Notes: a model not told the origin generated them from the letters alone. 64,000 nucleotides of DNA from Mesostigma viride (GCA_009746045.1 RPFO01000579.1:451160-515159); one strand, 5' to 3'. Positions 13,701 to 25,679 are shown, counted from the first letter of the stretch. Translations and numbers: made by a program.

Positions 13701-16536
13701 GCAGTCCGAGCTACTAATCATTAATTGTATCGTTCATTTATAATGTCTGTTCTTCATGCTGCTTCCATACTATCAAACTCGATCATCTTTCATGCCCTTC
13801 ATCGGGTTCATGTGATGATAAGATGCAAACCTCAGTTATTACATCATTTCGCTTGTCTTGTAGAGCTGCGTTCCCCTCGCCAAGGCTCCTTGTTGGCGGG
13901 AGTTGCATGCATGGTGGGACTTAAGAACCCGGCGAATTGGCTGGCTGCTTCACAGTGAACGTCCCCCCACTTTCTAAGTTGCAATTCCTGTCAGGCATCG
14001 TTTTGGATCATGCTGCCACCTCTCTTGCCTTTCCTTCAATGTTCCCAGCTTGCCCGGATTCCATACCACGATCGTAGAAAATCCCAAGGCTGCAGTCAAG
14101 ACCCTGACATCACCACCCTGATGACAATGTGCTTTTCCTCGCGCCTTCAACTTGCTTATTGTACTTGCGTAGGGGCATGGGGGACCACCCCTACCACAAT
14201 GCGGCACATGTCAGCGACGTGACAGCCAGCCTGTTCCACCTGCTGTCAGAGAGCGGCATCAGCGATTCCATCCAGCCCCTCGACAAGCTGGCTGCCACGT
14301 GCGCGGCTCTCGTTCATGACTACAAGCACCCAGGTAAAAAGAATAGAACTGGTCTGACTACCGTAGTGGTCAAAATCACTTTGCGACAAACCTCTTTGCG
14401 AATCGACCTCGCAAACTACTTTTCATGGGCTTCATTTTGGGTCGCAAAGTTCAAAACTTACCGCGTCGCGCCTGCGCCGTGCCGCACGCAGACAGGTAGA
14501 ACGAACGCGTGGCGCCAAAACTTTCGCGCCTTTTGTCACTTGTCATGCGAAAGCCAAAGGCTTGTGCAGCCATGCACGTTGTCTTGGCACGATGGCAGAA
14601 GAGCGGGGAGGGCTGGCCCTGGCTGGCCTATAAATTTACAACATCGAGTACCTGCCACTGACCATAAATAAGTCGATGGGCTCGCAAACCTTAAACTTTG
14701 CCTTCATTTTGGGTCGCAAACTATAAATTTCACCCTGTTTTTGGGTCGCAAAGTAGGTTTGTCGCAAAGTGATTTTGACCACTACGGTACTAAAATCGCA
14801 GGAGATGGGCATGCCAGCATGGCTACATAGCTATGGCTGTGTAAACAGAAAAAGACTGAGCAGCTTACAGAATGTGGCTGAACGAATAAAGAGTGACCTC
14901 GATCCGACCTGAGCCACCTAGAAGTTATGATGACTGTAATGTCGACAGGCCACATGGCAGCCATCAAGTCAGCTGGCCCGAACTGTAGCCAGCCGGCTGC
15001 TCTCCTATATCTAGAGAACCCTTTTACATGATATATTGCGACAGCCATGCTGAGTCAGAGGGGCTGTAGAGCCTTGTATACATTGCTCCAACACTTGGTG
15101 AATCAGATTGCGCTTTGCAATACCAATCGTGATATGTCTACTGTGCAATATAAAGGTGCAATGGCCTTTGCAGGGCTGCAGCCATCTTTACCAAAGCAAA
15201 GTCATTCACACCTCAAGTTCAGGGTTCGCTGGATAAATCGGGGTCAACCCAACTTAAGGCGTGAATGTTTGGACGAAATTGTATCCATTTGAACTATTGA
15301 CACAAAAAAATAGTAATTTTCAACTAGTTTGAACAAAGGATGCCGAAGCCCTAGGCGAATCAACTTAAGGCGTGAACCCAACTTAAGCCGTGAATGACTG
15401 TACCTGTCTGCCTGTTTACATCACCGATGGGTGGCAATGGCGCAGGCCGGCCTGTGTGTGGCTCTCATTCATGACTATAGGCACCCAGGTAAGTGACTTG
15501 GAGCAAATTTGTGAGCTACAACATGACCCAAACGTGCCTGCCTGCGCAATTTTTCGATCAACCGTGCCAAGGAAAAGGTCATTCTAAGATAAGATGTCCA
15601 TAAATTATGCGGCTTCCGAGGCATATGTACACTGCCGCAATACTCATCGTGAGCTTCGCAGTTTTTGCTTCAAAACTTCAAATTAGCGACGACATAAGGC
15701 TTAAAGTGTAACAGTCATCCATGCAGATCGCTGGGCGTCCCTGCAGTCAGCCTTGATGATCCATGTGATGGAGAGGGCTGAGGGGATATTCCTTGTACAT
15801 GCATCTGTCATCAGATACACCTATACATGTCATCAGATACATACATGTATCTGTCATCCGATTTATATGTATCGGGCAGACACGGCAAGTAATCAAAACC
15901 TAGGCAATTCTGGCATGGGCAATGATATGCCCTGTGCTGCCATATATGGAGCTGGGCCAAGCATCGGACGCATTGGCAGGCACATCACATCGTGCAGGAT
16001 TGTCAGATGCGCCAGCTTAACCTCCTGCATCTTGCCAATATCAGGTGCCTTGATTTGCAGTGTGGTGAACGGCAATTGTAGGTCTGATGCCTTGCAAACC
16101 AAATCGCATGGAATCATTGCGTGCGTGCTGCATGCTTGTGTACTGTGTGGCAGGCGTGAACAACGACTTTTTGAAACGGACAAGGGAGGAACTCGCCACC
16201 ATCTACAACGACCAGTCACCGCTGGAGAACTTCCACCTGGCGGAGGCGTTTCAACTGCTGTACAGCCACAAGAACTGCAATTTCCTCAAGGTGGGCATGA
16301 TCATTCCATGGACGATTGATGTCAGACTGTGGCCATCCATGTCAACCCAGCAATCAGGTAGGCGCATGCGGCAGCTTGCTTTTATAGCGGCACTACTCTC
16401 TATGGTGAGCATGACCAACTTGGTTGTGCCTCTGGAGCAGAAAGATGTCGCATTTCAGTGTCGCAATAGGCGCTCATGTTGTCAATCCAAGATTTCCTGA
16501 AAATCGATCTGACGTATGCAGTGTGCTGCTTGAGAT

Positions 16537-16571
<35 letters not shown>

Positions 16572-19500
16572 ATCAGCGAGACATCGCCTGCCTCAGGCAT
16601 GAAACGTGCTTGACTGCTGCTCGTTTCATCAATAGAATGAAGGTGTTGCCTTTGCACATAGTCACCAATCTGCACACGTGGTGGTTCAGTAGGCATGGGG
16701 GTCGTTCCATAAATGCGCATGGTAATGGCTCTGATGCAGGGCTTCAGCCTCTTGTCTATAGAAATTTGGAGATTGGCTGTCCGATGTGAAGATATTGAAT
16801 TAGATCACCCTTGGTGTTCTATGGCAAGCATGCATGTCAATTCAAGTATCATTCCCTAGTCATCATCCTTTGTTGAGCATTTAATAACCCAGACCCAGTG
16901 TCATTCATCCTATCTCGTCTAATGAGCAGAAGCTGAGCTACACCCAATTCATGGAAGTGCGTCACGTGATCATCGAGATGGTGCTGGCGTCCGACATCAA
17001 GCGCCATTTCGGCGTGCTCGACCAGTTCAAGGCCAGGGTCTCCCAGGAGACGCCCTGGGACATGCACAAGGAGTCAGACCGCGTACTGCTGCTGCAGATG
17101 GCACTCAAGGTGGCCGACCTGGGGTGCGTGCATGGTCGATGTCGTAAACAGATGGGTCTTTTTGATGTTGTAAAAGCGACGGCCACGTGCTCCCGCTTGC
17201 TACTGCAGACGCCTGGCAATGGTGGTGTGGCCGACCTCATGGTATGCGTGCTGGGAATAGAGTTCAAAAGTTGTGTCGGCAGGATCTTGAACTTGCCTTT
17301 AGGAAGGTTTCTATTGCATGGACACTGTCAGAGGTTCGGGGTTCAGTACATGTTGCTGATGGTAGATTTAATTCAGTAGACTTGCAGCTGTAGCTTAAGT
17401 AGTGCTCATCTTCGAGTTTACAGGATCTGTCTGCCAAGATGAGCTGGTGAATGTTTTCTATTTTGATCCAAACCGATCGAACAAATGGCAACTGATGTGG
17501 TCGCACTCTGGCACAGAGAACGTACCTGCGGGTGACAACAGCTGTCAGAGCTCATCCGTGCCCTCTAAGGCATGCCCAATCCATGTCCCTTCAAGTCTAT
17601 GTCCCTTAATCCATGCCCTATCCACGCCCAATTCCATGCTCGATTCATGTCCTTAATTCACTCATGCCCAACAGTGAGGGTACTCACTCTGTCAGCATCA
17701 GGGAGTCACGCGCCGGGCTGAGTTGTACACAATCTTAATCTCTCCGCCCGTTCTACGCCCGTGTGCTTGCCTTTGCTGTTGCTTGCCTTTTCTTTGCTGT
17801 TGCTTGCCTTTTCGTTGCCGTTGCTTGCCTGTTATTTGCTGTTGCTCGTGTGCAGGCATGCCGCCAAAACCTTGCCACTACACCTGGAGTGGTCTCACCG
17901 GGTGACCGAAGAGTTTTACAAGCAGGGAGGTGAGCAGGGGATTGCATGGAAAGGCTCTTGTTTTGCATGCAAGGACGGCTTTGTTCGGCCGCCGGCAAGG
18001 GATTGATGTTTAAGATAAAAGTTGTTGTACTGCTACTAGCTAGTAGTATAGCAAGTATAATTATGCTGCTGCTTCTCCTACTAGTAGCATAGCCGGTATC
18101 AATGCCGTGATGAGCGAGCTATTCATGCATGGAATCTTGCATCATTGGCTGTAGACAACAATTAGGATTACTACTGCTAGCAGTATACTGCTGCTAGTGC
18201 TGTATAGCAGGTATCAAAGGCTTGATGAGCGAGCCATTGGACTCGTGCATGAATGATTGGCTGAATACAATCATGCAGCGTGGCTCGCACCCGTTAATAA
18301 ATAATACATAAAAAAGGCTTGTAACTTAATCAAAGTTGACTGCCACAGAGTGTATAGAGCACGCAGATACTCCCCTGGACATGTGCGGCGTCCAGCTGCC
18401 GTATAGCAGCCTGTGTACACAACAGATGCGATGCGCGGTGTGCAAGCCTTTGGTGGCATATATGAAGGGATCAGCCTGAATCTATGAGCACATGGAGGCA
18501 GTTTCAATGTGCAATGTTTTCCCTGCGTGGCGCCTCGCGTTTTGTTGATTCAACAACGCGTGAGCCTTAAGTAAGTTAAGCTCTTGTGAGCTTCTCTGGA
18601 TGCGTCCATAGGTCGGGCTCTAAAGGTGGGTCTCATTTTATATACGTTGTGGTAGCAATTACCAAGCCCTGCTCCGCCGTTGCTTGGTGCGATCATGCTC
18701 GAGCTGCATGGTATAGTGCTGGCCGCTGTTTCTTCACCCCTGCATCCTTGTCCCATCAACGATGCCTGTCAAAGTGGTCATTTCTTCGTGACACGTAAAC
18801 TTGAATTGACAAGATGTATGCGCATGCCGCATGTTTCTCCCTGCACATGATCTCATGACGCTACACCGTATCCACCCAGACGCGGAGCGGAAACTGGAGC
18901 TAGACGTCTCGCCCTTCATGGACCGGTCCAACAACAATGTGCCACGCTCGCAGGTATGTGGGCAGGGCTAGCTAGTTAAACTATTATTAGAGCAGGACGT
19001 GAGAGTTGGACGTGCCCCCCTTCATGGCTCAACAGCCGGGCTCACAGGTAGGGGTCAGCCTAATTTGGTCTTCCCTATGTTTTTGGTACTGATCGCATCT
19101 GTTTTCCCTATGTTCTTGGTACTGATCGCATCTGTTCGGTCTTCCCTATGTTCTTGGTACTGAATTGCATCTGTTCGGTCTTCCCTATGTTATTGGCTCT
19201 GAATTGTATCTGTTTGCATGGTCTTCCCTATGTTCTTGGTACTGAATTGCATCTGTATGGTCTTCCCTATGTTCTTGGTCCTGAATTGCATCTGTTTGTA
19301 TGGTCTTCCCTAGGTTATTGGTCCTGAATTGCATCTGTTTGCATGGTCTTCCCTATGTCTTGCAGATGTATTGCATCTGTTTGGTCTTCAGCAGCACATG
19401 ATTAGCCATATGCTGCTTAAACATGTGCTGCGGTTACAGCTACTTGATCATTCGCCCTGCACAGTCTGTTCCGCTTATCGGTATAAAGAACATTCGGATC

Positions 19501-22500
19501 CCTTCTAGTGCTTTCAATGCCAGCACCTTGCACGACAAGAAGGGGGATGTTCCATGGTCAGTGCTTAATCATAAGTGGGAAATGAATGCACGCCCTACTC
19601 CTGCATGCTAAACAGCCCCTCGCCTGTGTCTTGAAAGATCTTCATCGTGTACTAAGGCCACTGACTAGGTACTCACGCCGCCACATTCTATGTTAGGCAT
19701 GCGGTGCTCGGTTACTGTTGTGAGTTATACTGAAAACGCTATTAGTGGTATCTCTTTTATCCAAGCGTAGGTCAAATAGCTCTATCGTCCAATAAAAAAA
19801 CATACGTCCCAGGCCTTGCCATGGAAATTGCTACCCGTAAGTGCCTGACTGAGCCTAACTGACACCCTTTTGCCCCCCTTTCACCCCTGTGACAGGCGGC
19901 CGCAGTACGCTGTCGGCGGGTAGGCGAGCATAAGCCCCGTGCATTGACATTGCATCTGCATATGTGCTTATACTTGCCTGCCTTGTCTGGGACGTGGCAT
20001 CCGCGTCCGTGGTATTCTCACACATGGAAACCCACCGTCTGAATTCGCAACTTGCGCGCCCGGCTGGAATCTCCCTCCATCACAACGACCTTCCTGCGAC
20101 GTAAACGCCGGGCCCTCTCATCGGGGGATTACAGTTGGGTACGTCGGGATTCTTTGATATAGAAGTAGCTGTTGTTAGTGTTGTAGTAGTAGTAGCTGTT
20201 GGATATGGTTGTCGTTATACAGTTGCTGATCACACTCGCTGATCACCTCAAGTCCACGACTTTTGCCCACTGATAACGCCACTAGCTTCCACAGGTACAG
20301 CCGCTAGCTTCCAAAGATGCATCAGCTAGGTGTATCACAGTCCCTCTGCCACTGTGGCTGCGCCGGGTCTCCATTTCAGGGATGGCTATTTGGTCGGTTT
20401 GTAAAAAGGGATCTCATCGAGCCTTTTGAGGCTGACTTGGCTGCTGCATTAAGTACTTGAGTATATGCTCATACGCTGGGTCCTCTTGCATCCCCGGTGT
20501 ATTATAGAACACACAGCATGATAGAGAACCAAACGTGCGCTATAGCGAACCAACTGTGTGTCCTATCTATTCATCACTAACATTTATATTTACGTAGATC
20601 ATGAAACAATGCAGGGAAAAGATATTAACAAGAAAAACATGGAAGTCCGAGCCGGCCAAAGGAATGGAACACTGTCAGCTATTAGTGCAAGCTATATGTG
20701 AACTACCCTATCCAAAGGGCAGGGACCAGCGAACCCCCTGTTGCATGACCTAAAGGAAGCTTGGCAGTGAAAGTCAGCCTGGGTAGGGCGGAACAACAAA
20801 TCCCCTGCATATATATACATCATGTATCCATTGGATTAATTAATTAATTAACTAATTAGGAACATAACTCCGGTTGGAGAACATGTATCCATGGGATGAC
20901 ACAGCACTATACAGAACGTATTGTGTGCCCCCCTATATGGACTACAGAACACACTAGAGAGCAAACTGGAAATGTTTGCCAGTGGTGTTTGTGCCATCCA
21001 TGTTTTGGGGGAAGCTGTCCACCAAATCAACAGCAGGCACGCATTATACAGCTGCCATAATGTAGTTCTATTATTGCTTCATCCATCACGTAGCTGCCGC
21101 TGCAACTTCTATTTTCATTGATAACGATAATTGGTTGTCTCCTTGACAAGTTGCGCAAGGCTCGTGTCATACAGATATTTTCAAAAAGTGTTAGGGTCAA
21201 AGCTACCATGAATGTGTTAACCTCAGCTAGCTCGCGCAGCACACGATGAAATCTTGCAAGCGGCACGGATCCTGTGTTGACCGTTCCCCCCACATGCAGC
21301 GGGTGCCTGCCTGGTTTCTCTGAGACTCAGTAAAAGTATAAGTTATAATTGGTATAATACCGCGCCGTGTCTGCGAGCGAGTTACTATGCCACCGCCATC
21401 GGTGTCGCTCTTCCTCCCCACCAATAGCCCGATGCCCTGCACAGTTTGCTTCCAGTTTGTCGTCTCGCTTGCACCCATTTGGTCTTGCCTGCTGACCTGC
21501 TGCCTTATATACTTGCATGAACCCTCCCTGGCCTTGCTTTGCACACACGACCATACAGGCTTCTTCCAATTCCTCGCACTGCCACTGTTTGAGGCCTGGG
21601 TGAAGGTGAGCAATGCTAGTAGGCAACTAGGCATGCAGACCCTCTCTTCTACTTCGTAGCTATCGCCTGCTTGTGTGAATACGTACTCCAGGAAAGTTTT
21701 ATGCTAAGTAGGTGGCCTGTCCGTATGTAAAACCGTCTCTTGAGGGAAGCAGGGGGAATGGGATGGTAGTACTCAGGGATGCTTCCAGTTCATGGGTGAT
21801 TGGTGTAGAGAATTGAAGAGATTATTTTCAAACCACGTTAGTGCAAGATTATGTTCCTGCAAGTCTAAAGGTATGTTCCCCACCAAGGCTTACCCGTCCA
21901 TTGTTTCCTTTCCAGGCATGCTCACATAGACAGTCTGTTGCTAAAGCTAGGTGCCACATACGTGTGTCACTGTGACGAAGTGTCCGGATTACCAGGGGTT
22001 CGTCTGGGTGATGTTACAGTCTCCTGCTTAAGCTTGGGAGAAAAAGAGTGTAATATGCAAGGAAGAAGATCTCGGGCAGCATTACTGGCATAATCTGGCA
22101 TGAGCATGCCAAAGACTGGCGAAGGTGCTCATGTATAGGCCAGCTAGGTACCCTTAATGGAGGCATTCATTAAGCTGGCGATCTTGCCAGTTATTGGTTC
22201 TTACCTTGTGGCAAGTGGTACACATTTTCTGTACTTCACGGGGGCAGCTAACAGGCCTCGAGTCGTTTTTCAAAACACGTATTCCTCCTAATTCGATCTT
22301 ATTCTGATGCTAACGGTGTATGCGATAAATGAGCGCGGCAAGTATCTATTATATTTATTGCAAGTGTAATGCTTGTCATAGTTCATGCAGCTACACAAAA
22401 TCGTCACTCAGTCAATATGCTGTTGTAGAGGTTGCAGACGATAGTTAAGGAGGAAGGCGGTACAGTAAGGAAACGGGGGTTAACTGTTCTCAGAAGTGTC

Positions 22501-22921
22501 GTTGCCTCTTGGTTGGGGGAGGAATGAATTATTCTTACATTCTAGGGCCTGGCTGGAAGGCTCGCTTCAACAGCAGTTTTAGTTCAGAGCTGAAATTGAG
22601 AGACTCTGCAATTAGGAAGATTGAAGAAAACCTACACATGCTTGCTTTCAATTCGCCGATTGCATGATCGATAGGATTCAAGAATAGAGTACGACCTGCC
22701 ATCCGGTTTACAATCAAAGGTTGCAGCAGCTTGTGTCATGACCTATGCTGATTACGGCCATTGCTGGGCTTGACTATGTTCATACATGCACTTGACATGT
22801 GCAGGCCTTCCCAAACTCAGCGCACCTGGTGGCAAATGCCATGGTCAATATTGCGCACTGGAAGCAAGAGCTTCAAGCCATGGAATACAAGAGTCTCATC
22901 AATGCGCGTGCTAAACAGTAA
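4744..22921 (+). CDS. two-pass membrane sensor with class I cyclic-nucleotide phosphodiesterase domain (12 exons)
   Basis: Predicted receptor-type PDE hydrolysing cAMP and/or cGMP on the cytoplasmic side. Exons: 4744-5076, 6599-7085, 8068-8359, 9577-9901, 12504-13615, 14173-14333, 16154-16290, 16930-17123, 17856-17929, 18880-18957, 21559-21605, 22805-22921. All introns are GT-AG, phases agree, and the sum is 3357 nt (1118 aa plus TAA). TM1 is about residues 62-80 and TM2 about 434-456. The roughly 350-residue loop between them looks like a double-Cache sensor (inferred). In the catalytic domain, [10 protein letters not shown] (857-866) supplies the general acid His858 and metal ligand His862. 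HDYKHPG (898-904) supplies His898 and Asp899, and KVADLG supplies Asp1012. SQVCFF holds the nucleotide-selecting Gln1063. VNNDFL and [13 protein letters not shown] also match the family. The exon 10 donor (18,957 rather than 18,953) was chosen because only it keeps phase with exon 11. Introns 1-3, 8, 9 and 11 show nothing recognisable. Confidence 0.88.
10126..11096 (+). repeat. hexanucleotide array (CTCNNN)n, four homogenised blocks
   Basis: About 970 bp in PDE intron 4. The period is 6 bp with CTC fixed, and the second half of the unit changes by block: CTCCCA, then CTCACA (with mixed units at the border), then CTCGCC, then degenerate CTCCCC. Because the period is a multiple of three, every frame stays open and yields long artificial His-Ser, Pro-Thr, Leu-Thr or Arg-Pro reading frames. 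None of these is a gene. Confidence 0.95.
11225..11695. mobile_element. MITE, PIF/Harbinger-like (3-bp TAA duplication)
   Basis: A 471-bp element in PDE intron 4. The ends form an imperfect inverted repeat of about 27 bp: left GGCCGGCTCTACACGAAAAG, right (reverse complement) GGCCCGCTCTACATGGAAAG, each followed by TTGGG. It is flanked by TAA at 11222-11224 and 11696-11698. An internal perfect 11-bp hairpin lies at 11474-11484/11495-11505. No coding capacity. The 3-bp TAA duplication and G-rich termini suggest the PIF/Harbinger type. It sits inside a GGAAAT-rich simple-sequence tract between the two hexamer arrays. Confidence 0.7.
11868..12208 (+). repeat. hexanucleotide array (GATGCG)n then (GATGGG)n
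   Basis: About 340 bp in PDE intron 4. The first third is GATGCG units, then there is an abrupt switch to GATGGG units that differ by one base, with a few irregular units near 12,150-12,190. As with the upstream array, the open frames it produces (Met-Arg, Met-Gly, Ser-Pro) are artefacts of a 6-bp period. Confidence 0.95.
14361..14787. mobile_element. MITE with 33-bp perfect terminal inverted repeats, TA duplication
   Basis: A 427-bp element in PDE intron 6. The left end (14361-14393) begins CCGTAGTGGTCAAAATCACT and the right end (14755-14787) is its exact reverse complement over 33 bp. The similarity continues inward with one indel through TTTGCGA reiterations. TA flanks both sides (14359-14360 and 14788-14789), consistent with a Tc1/mariner-type TA target. 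There is no transposase, so it is non-autonomous. Confidence 0.85.
15442..15488 (+). pseudogene. ghost duplicate of PDE exon 6 end (HDxxHPG motif plus donor)
   Basis: About 46 bp in intron 6 align to the last 46 bp of exon 6 with roughly 10 mismatches. In frame they still read [13 protein letters not shown] and end in the same phase at CAG-GTAAGT, a stronger donor than the real one. The only nearby acceptor-like AG (before GCCGGC) would start in phase 0, which cannot join exon 5 (phase 2). I therefore call it a decayed exon duplicate, not an alternative exon. Confidence 0.6.
16538..16571 (+). repeat. C34 homopolymer
   Basis: Thirty-four consecutive C in PDE intron 7. The exact length is likely to be polymorphic or affected by sequencing. 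Confidence 0.95.
18990..19047 (+). pseudogene. ghost duplicate of PDE exon 10
   Basis: Lies 33 bp downstream of exon 10. It keeps the order GAGC, GACGTG, CCCTTCATGG, then CTCACAG-GTAGGG, matching exon 10 (GAGC, GACGTC, CCCTTCATGG, CTCGCAG-GTATG) but with an internal deletion of about 9 bp. The reading frame for the SPFMDR segment is lost. It is a second case of a partial exon copy left in the next intron of the same gene. Confidence 0.55.
19067..19385 (+). repeat. tandem minisatellite, units of about 38-47 bp
   Basis: About eight units built on GTCTTCCCTATGTTCTTGG, TACTGAATTGCATCTGTT and an optional TGCATG spacer, located in PDE intron 10. Confidence 0.9.
20831..20880 (-). mobile_element. 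solitary 3' end of LINE family B
   Basis: Minus-strand 3' terminus with the CTCC-AACC-GGAG variant of the family hairpin (20868-20879), followed by TTATGTTCC and an AATTA-type tail. Only the end is recognisable. It lies in PDE intron 10. Confidence 0.5.
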
Positions 22922-23497
22922 TGTCTTGGCCGTGGGCGGACGTTGAGCCCCGAGACCCTTGAAGCAACGGTGTCGCACTCCGGACTAATCATGTCCTGCC
23001 CGCATTACTCCTTTTCCTTCTCCTTTTCCTTTTCCTTTTTTTTGCGTCCGCTGCGAGACAAGGATTTTTTAGCGTTTGTGCTTTTGTTCTTATGACTTCT
23101 GGCACTGCACATGCTGGAGTCGGCCACGGTGGGTGCTGTGCCGGATGCAATTGCCCAAGTATCGTGCTGGTGGCTGGAGTAATCTACTGGTCGTACGTTC
23201 ATTCTTAGTAGCGTAGGTGTATGGGCAGAGTCAATGATGTTTATCACAGTGCGTCGTCACCATTGTTGTATTTTATTGCTGCTGCGCATATCTAAATGAT
23301 GTGCACTTGCGTCGCTCATAGCCTGAGCGTGCCAGGGCCTAATTGAGCTGTGTTGCTACAAGCAGGCCGGCAGGATTGCCAGCACGTACGCTTTGCTGCG
23401 TTTCTGGGAAATTTGCGCATAGTTTTTGGCGCACGTAGCCAGGTTTAACAGCTAGTGCTACGCGCGCAGGATTTGCTTGCGTCACCAGCATTCTTGC
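22922..23497. other. 3' flank of the PDE gene
   Basis: Contains a CCTTTT-type pyrimidine tract (about 23009-23041). No further coding exon is seen. The polyadenylation site is not determined. Confidence 0.35.
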
Positions 23498-23911
23498 AAT
23501 CGGATTTCTTTGAAAAGAGTTTCTCGAAGTGAGGCGGGGAATAAGGCCGCTCACGGAAGCCGCCTGGATGGTCGGCTGAACCGGGCGGGTTTGGCAGATG
23601 TAACCGGATTTGGCTAATGGCTGGCGACCTGGAATTGTTAGTAGGGGCAGTGGCCCTATTGTACTACAATCTCGAAACAATCTTATGCTTAAAGTTTGAC
23701 AGGGCCGGGTTTGTTGAACCGGTATGTCGAATGATAATTAGAACCTTTCGGGAAGGGTATTTGATTGGTTGTTGTTTTTGTGGTACGGTAGGTGTCGCTA
23801 CATTCTCAGGTTGACATGTGAAGTTAAGCTCGGTTGCTGATGTCAGCCCCGTGCTAGTGCAGTTTGACTACTTTGGCGGCGTAGTGACATTGTTGTGGTC
23901 TTTTTTCTTGT
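23498..23911. repeat. 414-bp segment, first copy of an identical duplication
   Basis: Identical by eye to 24924-25337. It contains a 65-codon open frame (23617-23814) present in both copies. That frame shows no family resemblance, and its conservation simply reflects recent DNA duplication. Confidence 0.85.
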
Positions 23912-24799
23912 AAACGTTGGCTGAGCGCCGACGGCTGAGGCTATGGCGGTACAAGAAGTGCCTCACCAGCCTTGCGCTCAGCATGGGTGCGGGGCTAAAA
24001 TTTGTTAACCAAATTTCCGGCATCCATGATCCCTGGCTGCTTAAGGCGGTTGGGATTCATGGCTGCCACTGGCCCGGAATTAATGTCCGGGTGATCGGGG
24101 TTTAAATGCGAAGCGGGGGCTGATGCATTATTTGATTAATGGCTGGTTTGTTTGAAAGAAACGGCCAGCTGGCCGGGTTGGACAAGGGCTAGCTTGCTTG
24201 ATGGTTCCGTACCTGGGGATGCTTGCGCCTCGGGTTGGGCTGTCGGCAGGCTGGCCTGCCTTTGAGTTGTCTCGTACCTGGAAATGCTTGCATTCCGGGT
24301 TGGGCTTGGCTTGAGGGCCGTCGCGGCTCGGGGGGGTAAAAAATTTAAGTCACCGTTGTGGGACACGGAGCCTTGGCGCAGGAGGCAAGGGCTGAAAATC
24401 AACTTGATTTCGTATTCAGTGGTATTTCCATTGTTTTGTACGGAAGGAGTGTTTATGTGCTCGGCACTAAGTTGGTTGCTCTTCAAAAAAGTTGTAAAAC
24501 TGGGCGTCGGCTGGAATCAGCGGTGCCAGTCAGCAGCTTTTGCTTTGACTTTGTGTTCCGCGACAGCACCCCTTAGCGGACCAGAGAAGAGGTCGGAAAC
24601 GAGGTCAGCGGGGGCCCCCGAGTGGGGTCAAAAATGCGAGCTGTGTCGATCGACAGTGCATGAATTTTTGTGCATTCACAGTCGCTGGGAATTAAATCTG
24701 TTTTCTGGCAACGGAGAGCGCCCATCGCGACAGGACAGCTTTTGACGGGAAAGGAAATGGTGCTTCTTTAGCGGACCGGAGGGCCAGGAAGGGGAGGTT

Positions 24800-25500
24800 G
24801 GGTAATCGCGAGCCATGCCTATGGAGTTCTTAATAGCGGTTCTGTAACCGCTACCTGTCTATATGCATCTACTTATTGTTTTAACAAAGATGCTGGTGAC
24901 TATGGTGAGCAAACGGGTGTATGAATCGGATTTCTTTGAAAAGAGTTTCTCGAAGTGAGGCGGGGAATAAGGCCGCTCACGGAAGCCGCCTGGATGGTCG
25001 GCTGAACCGGGCGGGTTTGGCAGATGTAACCGGATTTGGCTAATGGCTGGCGACCTGGAATTGTTAGTAGGGGCAGTGGCCCTATTGTACTACAATCTCG
25101 AAACAATCTTATGCTTAAAGTTTGACAGGGCCGGGTTTGTTGAACCGGTATGTCGAATGATAATTAGAACCTTTCGGGAAGGGTATTTGATTGGTTGTTG
25201 TTTTTGTGGTACGGTAGGTGTCGCTACATTCTCAGGTTGACATGTGAAGTTAAGCTCGGTTGCTGATGTCAGCCCCGTGCTAGTGCAGTTTGACTACTTT
25301 GGCGGCGTAGTGACATTGTTGTGGTCTTTTTTCTTGTCCCACCCACCCACCCTCTTTGGTGGCCTGGTCTGCGCGGGTAATCGCGAGCCATGCCTATGGA
25401 GTTCTTAATAGCGGTTCTGTAACCGCTACCTGTCTATATGCATCTACTTATTGTTTTAACAAAGATGCTGGTGACTATGGTGAGCAAACGGGTGTATGAA
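24800..25500. repeat. B-A-B structure: captured 414-bp copy between 126-bp direct repeats
   Basis: The 126-bp block 24800-24925 is repeated at 25375-25500. Between them lie the second copy of the 414-bp segment (24924-25337) and a 37-bp filler. The 126-bp blocks do not start TG or end CA, and no primer site or polypurine tract adjoins them, so a miniature LTR element is unlikely. A local duplication with templated insertion from 1.4 kb upstream fits better. Confidence 0.7.
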
Positions 25501-25679
25501 ATCCTAGTTTTTTTAAAAATAGTTTAGCATTGCACGGGTACAAGGGAGATCGCCGCAGGGGACTGGGACAGGGAGACCGCCGGCCAAGCAGATGGCTGGC
25601 GTCAGAGAAGTCATGAAATTTTGGGGAACCTTTTATCACGTGTAAAGTAATTAGTTAATAATTAATTTAAAGATTTGGG

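Noticed and set aside
23617-23814. 65-codon open frame conserved at 25043-25240
   Set aside because: Conservation extends equally over the flanking non-coding DNA of an identical duplication, so it says nothing about coding.
24800-25500. Terminal-repeat miniature LTR element
   Set aside because: Repeats lack TG/CA ends, primer site, polypurine tract and target duplication; the interior is a copy of adjacent DNA.
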